This document shows positions 1 through 11,312 of a stretch of DNA of 64,000 nucleotides, piece by piece. The translations under genes and the position numbers were made by a program. This stretch comes from Lobosporangium transversale (lineage: Eukaryota; Mortierellomycota; Mortierellomycetes; Mortierellales; Mortierellaceae), in contig NW_019028986.1 in the NCBI RefSeq assembly GCF_002105155.1, forward strand, positions 512,501 through 576,500. Reading direction: 5' to 3'. Position 1 is the stretch's first letter. Each line of letters begins with the position of its first letter. Under the pieces are notes generated by a model. It had not been told where the DNA came from. It worked only from the letters and a program-made list of their open reading frames with translations, and made no database searches.

Positions 1-1032
1 CTCCTGCTCAGGCAAGTCAGCCCATTGTACTGTATTCATGCCCCTCATTACATGCATACAACACAGGAACATTAAAATATTTTTATGTTTACATGTTTAT
101 GTGACAAAAACATCATTCGCAGACAGCGTGAAGACGATTGAGTGAATACAAGTCTGAGCATGTAGTCATTGTGTCCAGGAACACAACGCGAAACACGCAG
201 CATCATTGCTTCCCTTTTCCTCCACACACTGACTGATCTACAAACCAAAAAAAGGAACGAGGGGAAATGAGACAGATGACAAGGACACATGGTCCATGCC
301 AAACACATCTTTTCTTCTTTCTTCTTCCTTCTCTTCTTTCCTTCTCTTCTTTTCTTTCTTTCTTTTTTATCACTTCTATTTTCTACCTCCTCTGCTCTTT
401 CTAACTCTCACTTTGTTCTGCTGCCCTCTTTTTCTTTTTCTTTTTTTCTCTCCCTTTTCCCAACTCTTTTATTCGCATACCATCAATAGCCATAACTAAG
501 AACACAACAGCAACTACCTCATCAACATCAACATAGACGAATTTCCCTCTTCCTCTGCATGCTTCCCTCTCCTTGACCTACTGTCATCTCTCCTGTCGCC
601 TTGACCTACTTCACAAACCCACCGACGCTTATCAGATAGGATAGCCAGCTAATAGTCTCCTAACCTCCAGATCCTCCCCTTCCTCAAATATCGTCAGCCT
701 CTGTGTCTTCATCATTCTGTCATCATCTACTTTTCTACAATTCCCCCTGTACTCGCTGATCCCATCCTTCTCCTATTCATATTCTGTCCACCTGCCACTC
801 GCTTCTCTTTTATTATATCATAACCATTATCATTGACTCCCTGTATTTCCCTCACTCCTCCCCTCGACTTGACTCTGACCCCTAACATATATTTTCACGT
901 CCTGGCGCGTGGTGTCTTGCATTTTTATCCTGCCAACTCTCATTGGGCACGCGTGGATTCTAGTCTTTCTCAACCTTTTATTACCCTACTTTTGAAAACA
1001 GTAAACATCCTGCGTCTGAGCAGCATTTGACC
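1..1032 (+). promoter_or_regulatory. Pyrimidine-rich upstream region of the first plus-strand gene
   Basis: No gene is supported here. Positions 296-475 and much of 540-830 are strongly C/T-rich on the plus strand, a composition common in fungal promoters and 5' UTRs on the sense strand. The short reading frames in it consist almost only of Phe/Leu/Ser from TTT/CTT runs and are not convincing proteins. Assignment as promoter is inference from composition and position. Confidence 0.4.
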
Positions 1033-1059
1033 ATGCCCTCGAACGGCGCTATCAGCTCG
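1033..1059 (+). other. Possible short first coding exon or uORF start
   Basis: An ATG in good context (gaccATGcc) opens nine codons (MPSNGAISS) that stop exactly at a consensus donor GTAAGC. The following sequence looks intronic, with a run of about 25 A. The best acceptor is the pyrimidine-rich site near 1352 (gctttag). Joining there keeps the frame open for 20 more codons and then stops. It may be a spliced uORF, the true first exon of the downstream gene, or chance. The exon itself is directly visible; its role is unknown. Confidence 0.3.
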
Positions 1060-2238
1060 GTAAGCTCTTGCTCATATACTCACAAACAAAAAAAAAAAAA
1101 AAAAAAAAAAAAGTACTTGGTATTCCCCTTCGTTTCCTCCACCTTTCTGCATATCAGCAATATACTGCTAATTGTAAGGCGGTTGAACATGGCTTCACGT
1201 TCTTTACTCGCTTGCCTTTCCTTCTTATTCACAGTTGTGTTTGGGCTCCTTTCTTTTCTATACTCCCCCATCCTCCTTTTTTTTTTTTTACCTTTGGTTG
1301 CATTCTCGTTCTCTACCATTTACTGGCTTGCTATTATTGGTTCTTGCTTTAGAAGGGAAACGATAGTCTAAAGAAAGAATCAGCACGATCATTCACAAAA
1401 GAACATCACACATAGTGAAAAAGAAATAGTTTTAAGGGTTCTGATCTGCTCTAACGGGGATCAGAAAAAATATGAAAATGTAACTTCGCTCTATGGGAGC
1501 AGGTACGCGATGGTGTTCCTAATGGAGCAAATGCGAGGCACGGATCATAAGTAGAGAGTTTTTTATCCTTTGCCACCTTGCCTCTCGTCTATTGCTGCCC
1601 CAGTTTTTGACAGTTTAGTAAAAAACTTCGATCCTGACATGTCAATATCTGTATTGACTACTCAGGCTTCTTACAATCTCATTGATCCCGTTGAACTCGA
1701 TCCTATCCTCTCATATTTATACAACATTGTGGTTCAAGACTCGGTATTCCCATTCGTTATTTTATTGTAATATCACCTTCGGTGTCAGTGCCTTCGCCTA
1801 TTTATTTCACACGTTGTGCGCATGTATTTGATGTGTCTGCTGTGCGTTCAGATGCACCTTGTGTAGAGTCAGCGTCATGGTTTTCAACTGAGTCTTTTCT
1901 CCTGCTTCTTCTGACACATTGCCTCTTCTTCTCTCTCCTATTTTATCTCCGTCCTTGGCTCTGTCAACCGGATCTTCGCCAATGTTGTCAACATTCGTGA
2001 TATCAACCACATCATCTCGTATTTCATTCCAACGACGCCGCCTCCGTTTACCGCCTTCGTCTGCTCACCGTCCTTTGCCACATCATTGGATGTATCCATC
2101 TACGACCACGGGCCTATTCTCACCCGTGCCTATGTCTACGAATTCGATACCATTAATGGACATGACTCATGCTTCCGACTCTGATCTCTGCATGTATCAT
2201 ATACTCTCACCAATCACCGACATGTCTCGCTTTCGGTT
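1060..2238 (+). other. Ambiguous region with alternating open frames, 5' to the scaffold-like gene
   Basis: No single frame is open throughout, but several stretches look protein-like. One frame from about 1380 to 1770 is broken by one in-frame TAG (1552-1554). Another runs from about 1918 to 2181 and ends in TGA. These may be exons of the gene beginning around 2239, remnants of a decayed gene, or chance. A consensus donor follows the ATG exon at 1033, but I cannot chain acceptors and donors into one convincing model. Confidence 0.3.
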
Positions 2239-5200
2239 ATGTGCTTACCACCAATGGTTCAAAAATCAAAGCTCGTCTTCGCGTCGGGTGCGGTCAGCGC
2301 AGCAACGGCCTTAGGCCATGTCTTTGGAAAACCTCTGTTAGCCAAAGACACAATCCCATGTTCACCTTTGATTTGTGATCAGGTCCATAAGGAGCTGTCA
2401 CATTCACAAATCCAGCAGGCGCAATCACCATCCCATAGATTTCAACAGCAGTGCTCCGTTCACAAGAAATTTCGTCTCTTTCGGCAACGACCACGGAAAT
2501 GTCCTGTGCACTCGCTATCCTTGGCTCCAAGTTACATCCTTCCACCAACCTCGGTTCATCCACTAGTAGTTCATCCAGACAAGATTTTATTAGATCGCCA
2601 TGACGAGGCCCCAACAACGTCACCATGGAAAACATCACTGACATCCCCTACATCGTCTCGACTTTCGTTGTATTCAACCCTATCATTATCGCTCTCCACA
2701 TCCTCGTTTCATCATGGATCAGATGGTGAGAGCAGCAACAACAGCACATTCCAATCCTTCTCAAAAAAGAAAAAGAAGAATTTGAAAAAAGAACAACAGC
2801 AGCAGCACCTCCGATGCCTATGCTATCTCGAGGCCATGCTTGAACAGCCCGAATCTCCGCAACAGGCCAAGGCTCATTCAAAGCCACTGCTATCCTCACC
2901 ATGGTACCATCAAAGACATCAGAAGGAGACCAGTCGTCTTAGGAGGATCTGGAATGATTCTACTATCTTTCACTGGTCAAAGTCCTCAACGACGACTCGC
3001 CGTAATCAGGAACAACAACCACATCAAGTAGGACATCAACCACGACAAGAACCAATATTTGTGCAAACTTCTCATTTGCGGACGATGGAGATAAATGATG
3101 CTCCCATGAGGAACAGTCTTAGTGGCACAGATATTTCTGACGAGGGCAACCACTCTCTGACAGATGCCGAAGACTATGAGGATAGTGAACTATATTCGAT
3201 TGGTAACAACTGTCAACAAGTGTCATTTCAGGAACACCCCTGCAGACCAAAATCTCGATCCACTCGACCAGGAGATGATCTAAAGGCTATTTCGCGCCAT
3301 CAAGAAGAGCTTAATCAACAACCTCCCACACCTATCGATTTTAACGACTACAGAACGTCGGATGGAACACCGCTGCTAAATCAAGAAACTCGGCCTTTGG
3401 CTTCGACATTCGCTTCTGCAGATAATGAAGATGAGGATGAAGATGAGGACTGGGATGTTCAGTCAGTACAGTCAGACTCTGGTGCTCCTTCTTCCAGTCC
3501 CATGTACTCTGCGGATGCCCGTGAACCAACGTCGTTCTCAACAGTCGCTTTACCCTTGCCTTCGTCATCCGATAAAAGTTTCCTCAAGAAGCCTTCGAAC
3601 GCTAATCTAGGCAGTCTGAGGAATCGTCAGCGGTGTCTGTCGCTCCCCGCTGACACGATGCTTCCAAGGCTTCGAAAGATGTCAACCACTCCCAGTGAAA
3701 ACTGGGATGAAGACTTTGACATTGACTCGAACCACATTAATGTGCCAACAAAGGTAGTTGAGAGTCAGATCTCGTTACAAATGGGCCTTCACGATATTAA
3801 AGATTTTGCTTCGCGTGTTGAAGGTAAGCGGATCTTACCAGACGTTTTTTTTCTACGTCCTATTGCAATGTTTTAAGAAGTTGATAGATCCTAACCTTGT
3901 TTCTGTACTATTTTATGCATTAGACCTGAAAACTCTTCGCGCTTCGCTCAGGAAGGCATCCAGCTCACTCAAAGCAACCAACCCTAAGAAGCACCAGGAT
4001 CTGTCTATGCTATTTCAGCGGGATTGGGAACAAGCAGAAGTGATTATTGATCTTGGAGAGATTGCTCAGACGAGCACATCTTCAGGCAGCACCGGGCCTG
4101 CGTTAGCGGCTGGACCGCTATCGCTTCTGTCTGGTAAGGGATCGCAACAATCAAGCGTTAGCAAGGGCAGCAGCCGAAAGCCTCAACGACCAGCTCTTTC
4201 AACTACAGGGCAAAAACAGGGACTAAGGCAGTGTGGTGTGATGGCTTCTTCTGCACCAAGCACCATGACATCATTTCCAGCCTTGGGTTCGACAGCTCGA
4301 TCGACTTCGCAGTCGTCGACACTGACAGAAACAACTTTGGTAGGACAATTACCCGTAGATGGCGATTTGGATTCAGAACAGGATTCACGTATCGCCTCAC
4401 GTTCTTCATCAGGTTCGACTATTGGGATGGAAGCGGCTGTAGAAGGTCTCTCAATTTCCCAGGTAGAAAAACGACGACCCAATCTTGGATCTGGCATCAC
4501 CCCATTACAACCAACAACGGCAGCCATGATGAAGGAGGATTTTAGCGGTACAACTGTATTAGGTTTATGCACTACCCCAATAACTCCATTACCGAACGGG
4601 TTAGCAGGAGCGATTAAAGGTGATAATAGCCCAACCGAGTATGAGCCCAGTACTAAGTGGCGCCACCATGACAAGGAGGACTCTTCCGTAGCATTCGAGG
4701 CTACTTCTGCCATGGCATCTAATTCTTCAAGTGGCGGTGGGGCAGGCGGCGTTCAGTCGGATGTTGACGCATCGCTTCATCGATACCACAAATACAATCG
4801 CCATGATCGCCACTCCAAGATTCACTCGAGCAGCCACTATCCCATCCCTCATGATAGCGATGATGACTACGATGACGAGGATGATGAGGATGACGGATAT
4901 GAAAGCTACGGATATGGTCATGCTCGCGAAGGAGGCTCATCGTCGTCCGTTGGCGTGATCACACCCATCCCTACGGACCGTCATATGCAAGTCCTGAAGG
5001 ATATTCTGATGGAGGGTTTAGGATCAGAGGTAGCACGGCAGTATATGTTCAAACACGGCGAGCAGGATCATGTGAGGTTTTCAGTCGAGGTCATACCTGG
5101 CTTATTAGGCCATTTGAAAGGTCTACAGCAGCGACTAGGTGACCAGCTGATGGAATTACAACAGCTGACGGAATTGCAACAGCTGACGGTTATTGTATAG
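2239..5200 (+). CDS. Ser/Gln/Asp-rich scaffold-like protein, unrecognised (5' end uncertain)
   Basis: Two exons are supported: one ending at 3823 and one at 3924-5200. The intron has GTAAGC...TTAG borders and splicing restores a continuous frame (VE|DLKTLR). Starting at ATG 2239 the product would be 953 aa, but the true start may lie in upstream exons. The first third is Gln/Ser/His/Pro-rich. The middle carries acidic runs. A WDEDFD motif near codon 493 is followed by two predicted helices (KVVESQISLQMGLHDIKDFA; LSMLFQRDWEQAEVIIDLGE). The C-terminus has another probable conserved block ending in VIPGLLGHLKGLQQRL. The WDEDFD block loosely recalls fungal septation or GAP scaffolds such as Byr4/Bfa1, but this is a weak hint and I do not name the gene. 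Confidence 0.6.
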
Positions 5201-5735
5201 AGTAACTTTATTATTATTATTTGCACTTTTCTTTCTTTCTATTATTTATTTATTTTACCTGAAGCACATGCCCTCTCCGCCTTGCATCACTTTACTAATT
5301 GTACATAGCCTTTTCACCCAGCTTACATATTCTATTGAAATACTCTCCTTTTTTTTTATTGTTAATTTTGCTTTTTTTTTTTTATTGTTGCCAGCATTTT
5401 TTTTTAAAATAGTAGATTAGAGAACAAGAATAGGACAGCAGGAGAAAGAAAGAATAACAGATATGCCTGAGTTGATCTCAGGGCGTATGCAAGTGAATAA
5501 TAAAAGTAATAAATAAAATAAATGGATGACCACATTGAACTCCTGAAAATAGGAGCTGTTGCAACGAGAACTTTTACTGTCACTTTTGCATTAATGCAGT
5601 AACCCCTATTTTACGAGTGCTATTGTTATCAATACAGCAAAGTCGTGTTTTTTTTTTTTTTTTTTTACAAAGGGATGAAGCAAAAAAAGACGATCTTCCT
5701 ATCTAATTGCTGCTCGGCGCCTAACTCTAGCCCAA
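5201..5735. other. Convergent intergenic region with T-rich 3' UTRs
   Basis: This lies between the stop of the scaffold-like gene (plus) and the stop of the phosphatase gene (minus). It contains several T runs, including an uninterrupted one at about 5648-5667. AATAAA-like motifs (aataaaagtaataaataaaata, about 5500-5520) could serve as poly(A) signals. No gene is seen. Confidence 0.5.
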
Positions 5736-6083
5736 CTAATGCCCTGGCCATTCTTTTCGTGTGATAATGCTCTCCTTCTCGAGATCTTTAACTTGCTCGT
5801 CAAAAGAAATAACCTCAGGGTGCAGGTAGATGTTCTTGTCCACCTTTTTTTATTTATTTTTTTTTTAAAAAAAAAAAAAAAAAAAAAAAGGTGAACTCTC
5901 AGGAAATCAATTCCTACATCAAAGTCTCCTTTCGAATGTTCCATAGAAGAGGAAAAAAAAAAAAAAAAAAACTTACCTGTGCCCGAGCCTTTAAAAGGAC
6001 ATGTTGCGCCTGGAGAGGTGTCAGCTTGTACGAAAATACTAACCAGCACAGAGCTACTGTTGCGCTCCTTCCTCTACCAGCTA

Positions 6084-6118
<35 letters not shown>

Positions 6119-6195
6119 ATTCAAGAATGGAGAAAGGGATTATGAATTTGGTCCGCAAACGTTTTTTTATTAGCGTAAGTAGTAAGACCATTACC

Positions 6196-6226
<31 letters not shown>

Positions 6227-7102
6227 CGGCTCCCACCTTTGCAATGCAAATATATTCGTCTATGGTTGCTTTCAAGTTTGATATTCTGTACCCACTGCTT
6301 TTCATATTTTTCAATAAATCGAACTCCGATCCAGATGCTTTCGACCGTAGGAGTATGAAAGTCTAGGGTTGGAACCCAACATTGAACCAGATCCAGTTCT
6401 TGCATAGCCTTGAGATATCCCTCAAACTCGGCACACATATTAACAATACCTCCGACTTGATGATACTGCCGGAGTTGGCGGAGAAGATGAGAGGATGGAA
6501 CAGCACCAAGGATGAGACTGCTGTGAGGGATGGGATCATGCCAATGCCAATGAGTTACTGGGGATAAAACCGATGTAGCAAGCTAACCCCAAGGGCGCAT
6601 ATATATATATATATATAAGAGGGAAGATAAAATAGGTAGAGATAAAAGAAGGAGGAGTAACTATAAGCAGCTGTGTTAAGATGTCATCCTTTTGTCTTAA
6701 ACAAATTGGGTTTTTTCTTTTTACGCGATTGTAATTGAGCGAGATAGTGTAGGTCATCCAAGCAAGCGTTGATCTTGCAGGGATCAGCACTGCTGCTTGA
6801 GATGGATCTGCGCCATCGCCCTGAAAGGGTCCATTTGGAGGAAGCTTGTCCTTATCCTCATCCGCAGCATCTACTTCTTCAGGCACTATAATGGTTCCTA
6901 AAGTCTCCGTCATACTTGTAGCACTAGTTGCTTCTGCTATTGCTACCTCTTCAGTCGCTGGCATTATATGGTTAGTTGGATGAAGTACTTTAATGTCCAT
7001 TTTTTGAGATGAATGTGAGGCTGTGGAATGAAAGAAAAATGAACTTTGGGATGAGCCTACTTGTGTGCCTGACCTGACTTGATAATTAACTGCTTTGCCC
7101 AT
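5736..7102 (-). CDS. PTPMT1/DSP8-like dual-specificity phosphatase
   Basis: Model from ATG 7102 to TAG 5736 with exons 6725-7102, 6237-6582, 5977-6080 and 5736-5843 (311 aa). Splicing at 6236/6081 rebuilds the CX5R phosphatase loop HCKAGRGRSATV (Cys240, Arg246), interrupted by an intron inside the Ala codon. Upstream are ILGAVPSSHLLRQL, GGIVNMCAEF and a general-acid segment VPTLDFHTP. These fit the PTPMT1/plant DSP8 branch, whose members dephosphorylate phosphatidylglycerophosphate or phosphoinositides. The substrate here is inferred from family. The N-terminal ~100 residues are low-complexity. A hydrophobic stretch before the catalytic part (STLAWMTYTISLNYN) may associate with membrane. The first intron (borders near 6724 and 6583, containing a (TA)n run) has a weak donor, and an alternative acceptor lies at about 6562. 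Divergent from the OCIA-like gene, 383 bases apart. Confidence 0.8.
6599..6617. repeat. (TA)n microsatellite in phosphatase intron 1
   Basis: A run of alternating A and T of about 19 bases inside the first proposed intron of the phosphatase gene. Confidence 0.9.
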
Positions 7103-7485
7103 CAATGGTCACGAGATCATTCAATGTCAAAATAGACAAGAACAACAACAAGGCGCGCTTTAGATTGCAGAGATATAAGTGAGGCAAAACATGTCGTGTT
7201 CCTTACATGACTGAGGCGGCAGGAATGCTGTCAAAATGGCAAAATACTATGTACTTCGATCTAAATATCAGATAGAAAGTACCCAAGGTTCTGGTTACAA
7301 CTGGTAAAGATGGCTGAACTTGTAAATCACGTTTCTTTGCTCGTCGACACCTTACGCAATATCAAGTATTAAATTAATTCTTCCAGGAGCCATTGTTAAT
7401 TCCTTTCGCGACAGAAACTAGAAACCAAGCATCGCTCAGCAATACAAACAATATAAACACAGTAACTCATATAACAGCCTCTACC
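7103..7485. promoter_or_regulatory. Shared divergent promoter region
   Basis: The 383 bases between the start codons of the phosphatase (minus) and OCIA-like (plus) genes must hold both promoters. No TATA box or named motif is recognised with confidence. The bases before ATG 7486 are A/C-rich (ataacagcctctacc), typical of a fungal leader. Confidence 0.5.
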
Positions 7486-7636
7486 ATGTCAGCAGATGTG
7501 TACTCAAAAGTAGCCGAGAAAATGAAGCAGGAGAATTTCACAGAGGATGAGATCAGGATTCTTGCTAAAGCCAAAGAACAACTTTCTTCATACAGTACGC
7601 ATTTCATGCATTGAATCAGAAAGAAAAGAAGAGGAG

Positions 7637-7688
<52 letters not shown>

Positions 7689-8984
7689 CTTTGAAAGGAT
7701 AAAGAAGGCTCTGCTCTTATAAAGCTAAAGCAATTGTCATCTTAAAATTGTGCACTGTGTGTATTGCTAGCTACGGGTGGATCCGTTTTCGGTGGCCTTG
7801 CAGGACTTCTACTTGGTATGGCTAAAATGAAATGAAATTCTGTCGTCATACTTTTTTTTTTATTTTTTGCCTCTAAGCTTCGTTCGTCTCAGTCATCATT
7901 GCGTTCCGAATAAACACTATCAGAGGAAAAAGGATCGTACTTGTATTAAGTATTTTTTTCATGGTTCAGCTAGAGCCAAGAACTTCAGAGGATTTCAGGG
8001 TATAGCCATTCCTATGGGTGGTGTCCTGATTGGATCCCAGATTGGATTAGTTATGGGCGCAATGTCAAGTGTTCAAACCATTCAATCTATCCCTAATTTC
8101 AGACGTGTCATGACGATCATTCAAGAAGTCCGGTAAATAGTGCGATAACAAGCAGCTCATATATTGGTCAGCATATGCACACGGAAAATTGCCTTCGTAC
8201 ATCTAACCAAATCATTTTTGCTCTCCATTGCCTTCCTTCCTCTTTCTTTATACAAACATGTATAGAGAAGACAGTACGAGGCCAGGAGGGCCAGGAGGAC
8301 CAATGCGACATGACCGAGCAGCAACTATGCCGACGCCTGGACATCATCGCTTTCCAATCCAACAACGTATGCCATCTGAGCTTATGACTGACGACGCAGT
8401 CCGACAACAGGTACAAGAAGTATCAGCGTTCAAGGATGGTGATGGGTACCATGGAGGTCATGATCCCAGCAATGGATCAATGCGCTCAGAACAAAACTCC
8501 GGTAACAGTCAGTCTACTGTTTGAAAGGAATTCAGAAATTGCTATATAGTCTATTTCTCAACTCTAACCTAATCTCCATCCAATCTGTTTTCTTTATAAA
8601 AAAAAAAAAAAAAAAAAAGCATGGTCACAAGTGCCACAGAAAGTCAAAGAACTGCAGAGTAACTCTTCGAGCTGGAACCAAATTCGTCAACAAAACATGC
8701 CCAAATCTGCTTGGAATGAAATCCGCGACGGACGCCATCCATCTTCGAGAACGTCTCAGGAGGAAGATGCAGAGGATAAGGATGTTGACGATGGCCACGC
8801 TAATGCTCTTGATAATGTCAAAAAGCCATCATCAGTGAGAGCTTGGGATCGTGTTCGTCAAAATAGTATAGAAGGTTTCGTAGGACCTGCTAGTCCTGCG
8901 CCAGATGGTCCAAGTGATTTCGCAAGGACGAGAGAGGATCTGGAGTCAAAACCATCTGTTAAGAAGAACCAATATGGAGACTTG

Positions 8985-8990
<6 letters not shown>
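7486..8990 (+). CDS. OCIA-domain-like small membrane protein
   Basis: Exons 7486-7594, 7771-7815, 7970-8132, 8266-8501 and 8620-8990 give a 307-aa protein with every junction in frame. Residues 15-35 form a helix with FTEDEIRILAKAKEQL. Then come two Gly-rich hydrophobic segments (GGSVFGGLAGLLLA; GGVLIGSQIGLVMGAM) separated by a basic loop, an arrangement like the OCIA domain of mitochondrial/endosomal OCIAD proteins. The long hydrophilic tail ends in KKNQYGDLL, resembling the NKYGD motif near the OCIAD C-terminus. In animals OCIAD proteins act in mitochondrial membrane organisation and respiratory-chain regulation. That function is inferred and family membership is moderate. Intron 1 holds a 49-A run; intron 4 ends in an A run directly before its AG acceptor. 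Confidence 0.65.
7638..7686 (+). repeat. Poly(A) tract, 49 bases
   Basis: This uninterrupted A run is the longest homopolymer I count in the window. It lies in intron 1 of the OCIA-like gene, on the sense strand. Confidence 0.9.
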
Positions 8991-9020
<30 letters not shown>

Positions 9021-9486
9021 TCATTTTGCGCGGCTATCGAGCTTTGAAGGTTTCAAAGATGTATACAATAGCCTTAGCAGAATAAAATAATTTTTAACGG
9101 TCATATGAGTGATTTGATACGTACTACTACTGCACAATAATTGTCGCCTTTCCCCAAAATTAGCTAATGGACCAACTTCTATAATTTGGAAGGAAGGCCT
9201 GTACTTCATTAAATCTTCACGAACATCAATGCCCTTGGAACCGTTCAGTGGGTAAATTTGCCCGTTTAGAGAGCTTAGATTTCTTCTATCCGTGAGCTGG
9301 CAAAATTCAGCCCCCTGTAGAAAGATCTTACTAGTATAGGCGGCACAGAAACTGCTAGTTGTTGCATGATCTCAAGACTCATCAGCAGCAATTCAGAAGA
9401 CGCTGTCCGCCTGGATCTCCTCAAAACCTTCCGGAACCGTATCTGCCAGAATTGTTGAGTGCAAAGGAGAAAAAGCCCCACAGAAG
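8991..9486. other. Intergenic region without a supported gene
   Basis: This starts with an A run of 29 bases immediately after the OCIA-like stop codon. The rest has no intron or codon pattern. From about 9290 it may contain the decayed 5' part of the XPG-like pseudogene that follows, but I cannot align it to a domain. Confidence 0.4.
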
Positions 9487-10300
9487 GTGTCTGACAACTC
9501 TCTGCCACGCACGGCATTCACCGGAACCTCAGTAGTATCTATATTCTTACTCAAGACGATAAAGAGTAGCTACCGGGGGAGCAGGGGTCCTTGTTTACAA
9601 TCCGCAGGCGCAACACACAGCCAAATGTGTGCATTGGGCACTCAGGTGGCCACCGCGCAGAAAGTCGTTATCTTAGGTAACTCAGATCTACTCGACTACG
9701 CTAACATTACAATATTCATACGGTCCATACTACATCAAGAAAATTTGATCGCGGCTTACCAGAGGGTCGAAGTCCTGCAAGCGCTGGAGCACCCATCCTC
9801 ACAATATCTCCTAATACTTGCTGTAGTGAGCGATAACGACTATAGTGGCAACATCCGAGGCATTAGCCTTATTAGGAACTGTAAGATCGTCCGCAAAGCC
9901 CCCCTCAGTAGAGAAAGAGGAGCTCTTGCGTGTATTTCAAAACAAGATTGAAAGCTTTGTGGCATTCCTATGAGCATCGATAGCAACTTAAATAAAGGCG
10001 GGGTCTGCAAAAAGCGCAAAAAGCAGCCTTCGTCTATATGACCTAGCAACTGTTTAAGATGTCCGGCGACAAAGATGTGTTTGTCTTGGGGTTGGAGGCC
10101 ATTCGAAATTAACTCTAATATAGCTACTAGCAAGCATGTCGCCATCACCAGAGAGGTTATCACAAGAGTAAGCACCTTGAGTTCGAGTTTCCAACAGCAA
10201 TTGTACCAAGTCAAATCATTAGGATATGAAGCTTTTGACATTCATAAATATTTTACCAGTAGCTGTTGTCCCCGTACCGAATGAACCGGTTTCTTGAAAT
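9487..10300 (+). pseudogene. Degraded XPG/FEN1-like nuclease gene
   Basis: One frame open from about 9487 to 9948 carries VVILGNSDLLDYANI, which matches the position of the XPG-I motif (VVTGDSDLL in intact members), with Asn where an acidic residue is expected. About 50 codons later comes LILAVVSDNDYSGNIRGISL, equivalent to the FEN1 helix-two-turn-helix block (LLGxDYxxxIRGIG). Near 9910 the homologous reading appears to shift frame (LLRVFQNKIESFVAFL). After that, stops interrupt a further similar stretch (AKSAKSSLRLYDLATV, about 10000-10047). No start or introns are clear. I associate such non-canonical XPG-like genes with Mortierella relatives. An inactivated copy is the simplest reading; sequencing error could explain the frameshift but not all the stops. 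Confidence 0.5.
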
Positions 10301-11312
10301 TAGCCATAGATGTGGTTACTATTTTAATCGTGATGCGGTCGGTGCCGAAACATTTGAAGGTGTGTCTTGCGCATAGTCATTCCAAATGCGACTCGAGAAG
10401 TTCGAATCTATCATGACAGCGACAGGACTGCAACAGGGGATTTCCTCAGTAATACCTATGCAGTGCCCCTGCACAAAGTTCCAAGTGAAGCAATTATGGC
10501 TTTCGTATTTTCGCAATGTCGCAAAACCCATTGAATTTTGATCTGTGGCAGATCAAGGGACGTTATGCCAAGAGTTATTCACCTGTGATTAGGTTTAGCT
10601 TAAACAAATAGATTGGCTTCTCAACGCCTGGAGTATTCATATCAACATTCAGCCAGGTATGCGTGAGAGAATGCTCCTCAGTGTGCCCGTTTTATTTTTA
10701 TTTACTACAAGTGCTACAAGTGAATAGAAGTCATGGAGTGGTCTGCTGACACCACATTTGACAAACCTTCGGTCGCCTGATGATGATGTACAGCCTATAA
10801 TTTAAACCTCATGGCCAGCCTTGAATGTGATCCTAGCCGCAACGTGGGACAGAACACGGTAAACACAACCTGTTAGTGGATAAACGAATGCAAATGCTTA
10901 ATAGAGAAGAAAGGAGGTATGCAATTCTCTTCCCTATTTTGGATACAAGATTGTCAAATCAGCCCAATTGGGACAAGTGTTGCTAATCTCTCCGTGTGCT
11001 CGCACAAAAATAGGAAGTCCGGAAAGCCATCCACCTAGCATGAGACTAAAGAAGGTCAAGCATAACGACAGACGACAAAAAAAATCCACAATCAGCCTTT
11101 TCACCTTCAACTTTCAGTTGGAGACAACAGCAAAAAAAGTTGTATAACTATGGCAATGGCGCAGGAAATACAATTTAATGCACTTTAATGAGGTATACAT
11201 GACAATCAGAGTAGGAATATAATAGACAAAAAAAAAAAAGGATTCTTGCTCAATGCAGGGCAACATGTTAAAATTGGACACTAGCCTTGTCATTCATTGA
11301 CGACAGCTATAG
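10301..11312. other. Intergenic region, nothing recognised
   Basis: Base composition is more even than in neighbouring gaps. A frame at about 10310-10530 reads protein-like but has an early stop and no known domain. It may be the far end of the pseudogene. No RNA gene or repeat is seen. Confidence 0.4.

Noticed and set aside
289-499. Leu/Phe/Ser-only frames over the CT-rich tract
   Set aside because: Translation of pyrimidine repeats, with no protein-like diversity.
2294-2644. 116-codon minus-strand frame inside the first gene
   Set aside because: Composition looks reasonable, but there is no recognised domain and no splice or promoter signal. It overlaps a much longer plus-strand frame.
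9840-10241. 133-codon minus-strand frame over the XPG-like pseudogene
   Set aside because: The plus strand carries the recognisable motifs; the minus frame is its complement and has no motif.
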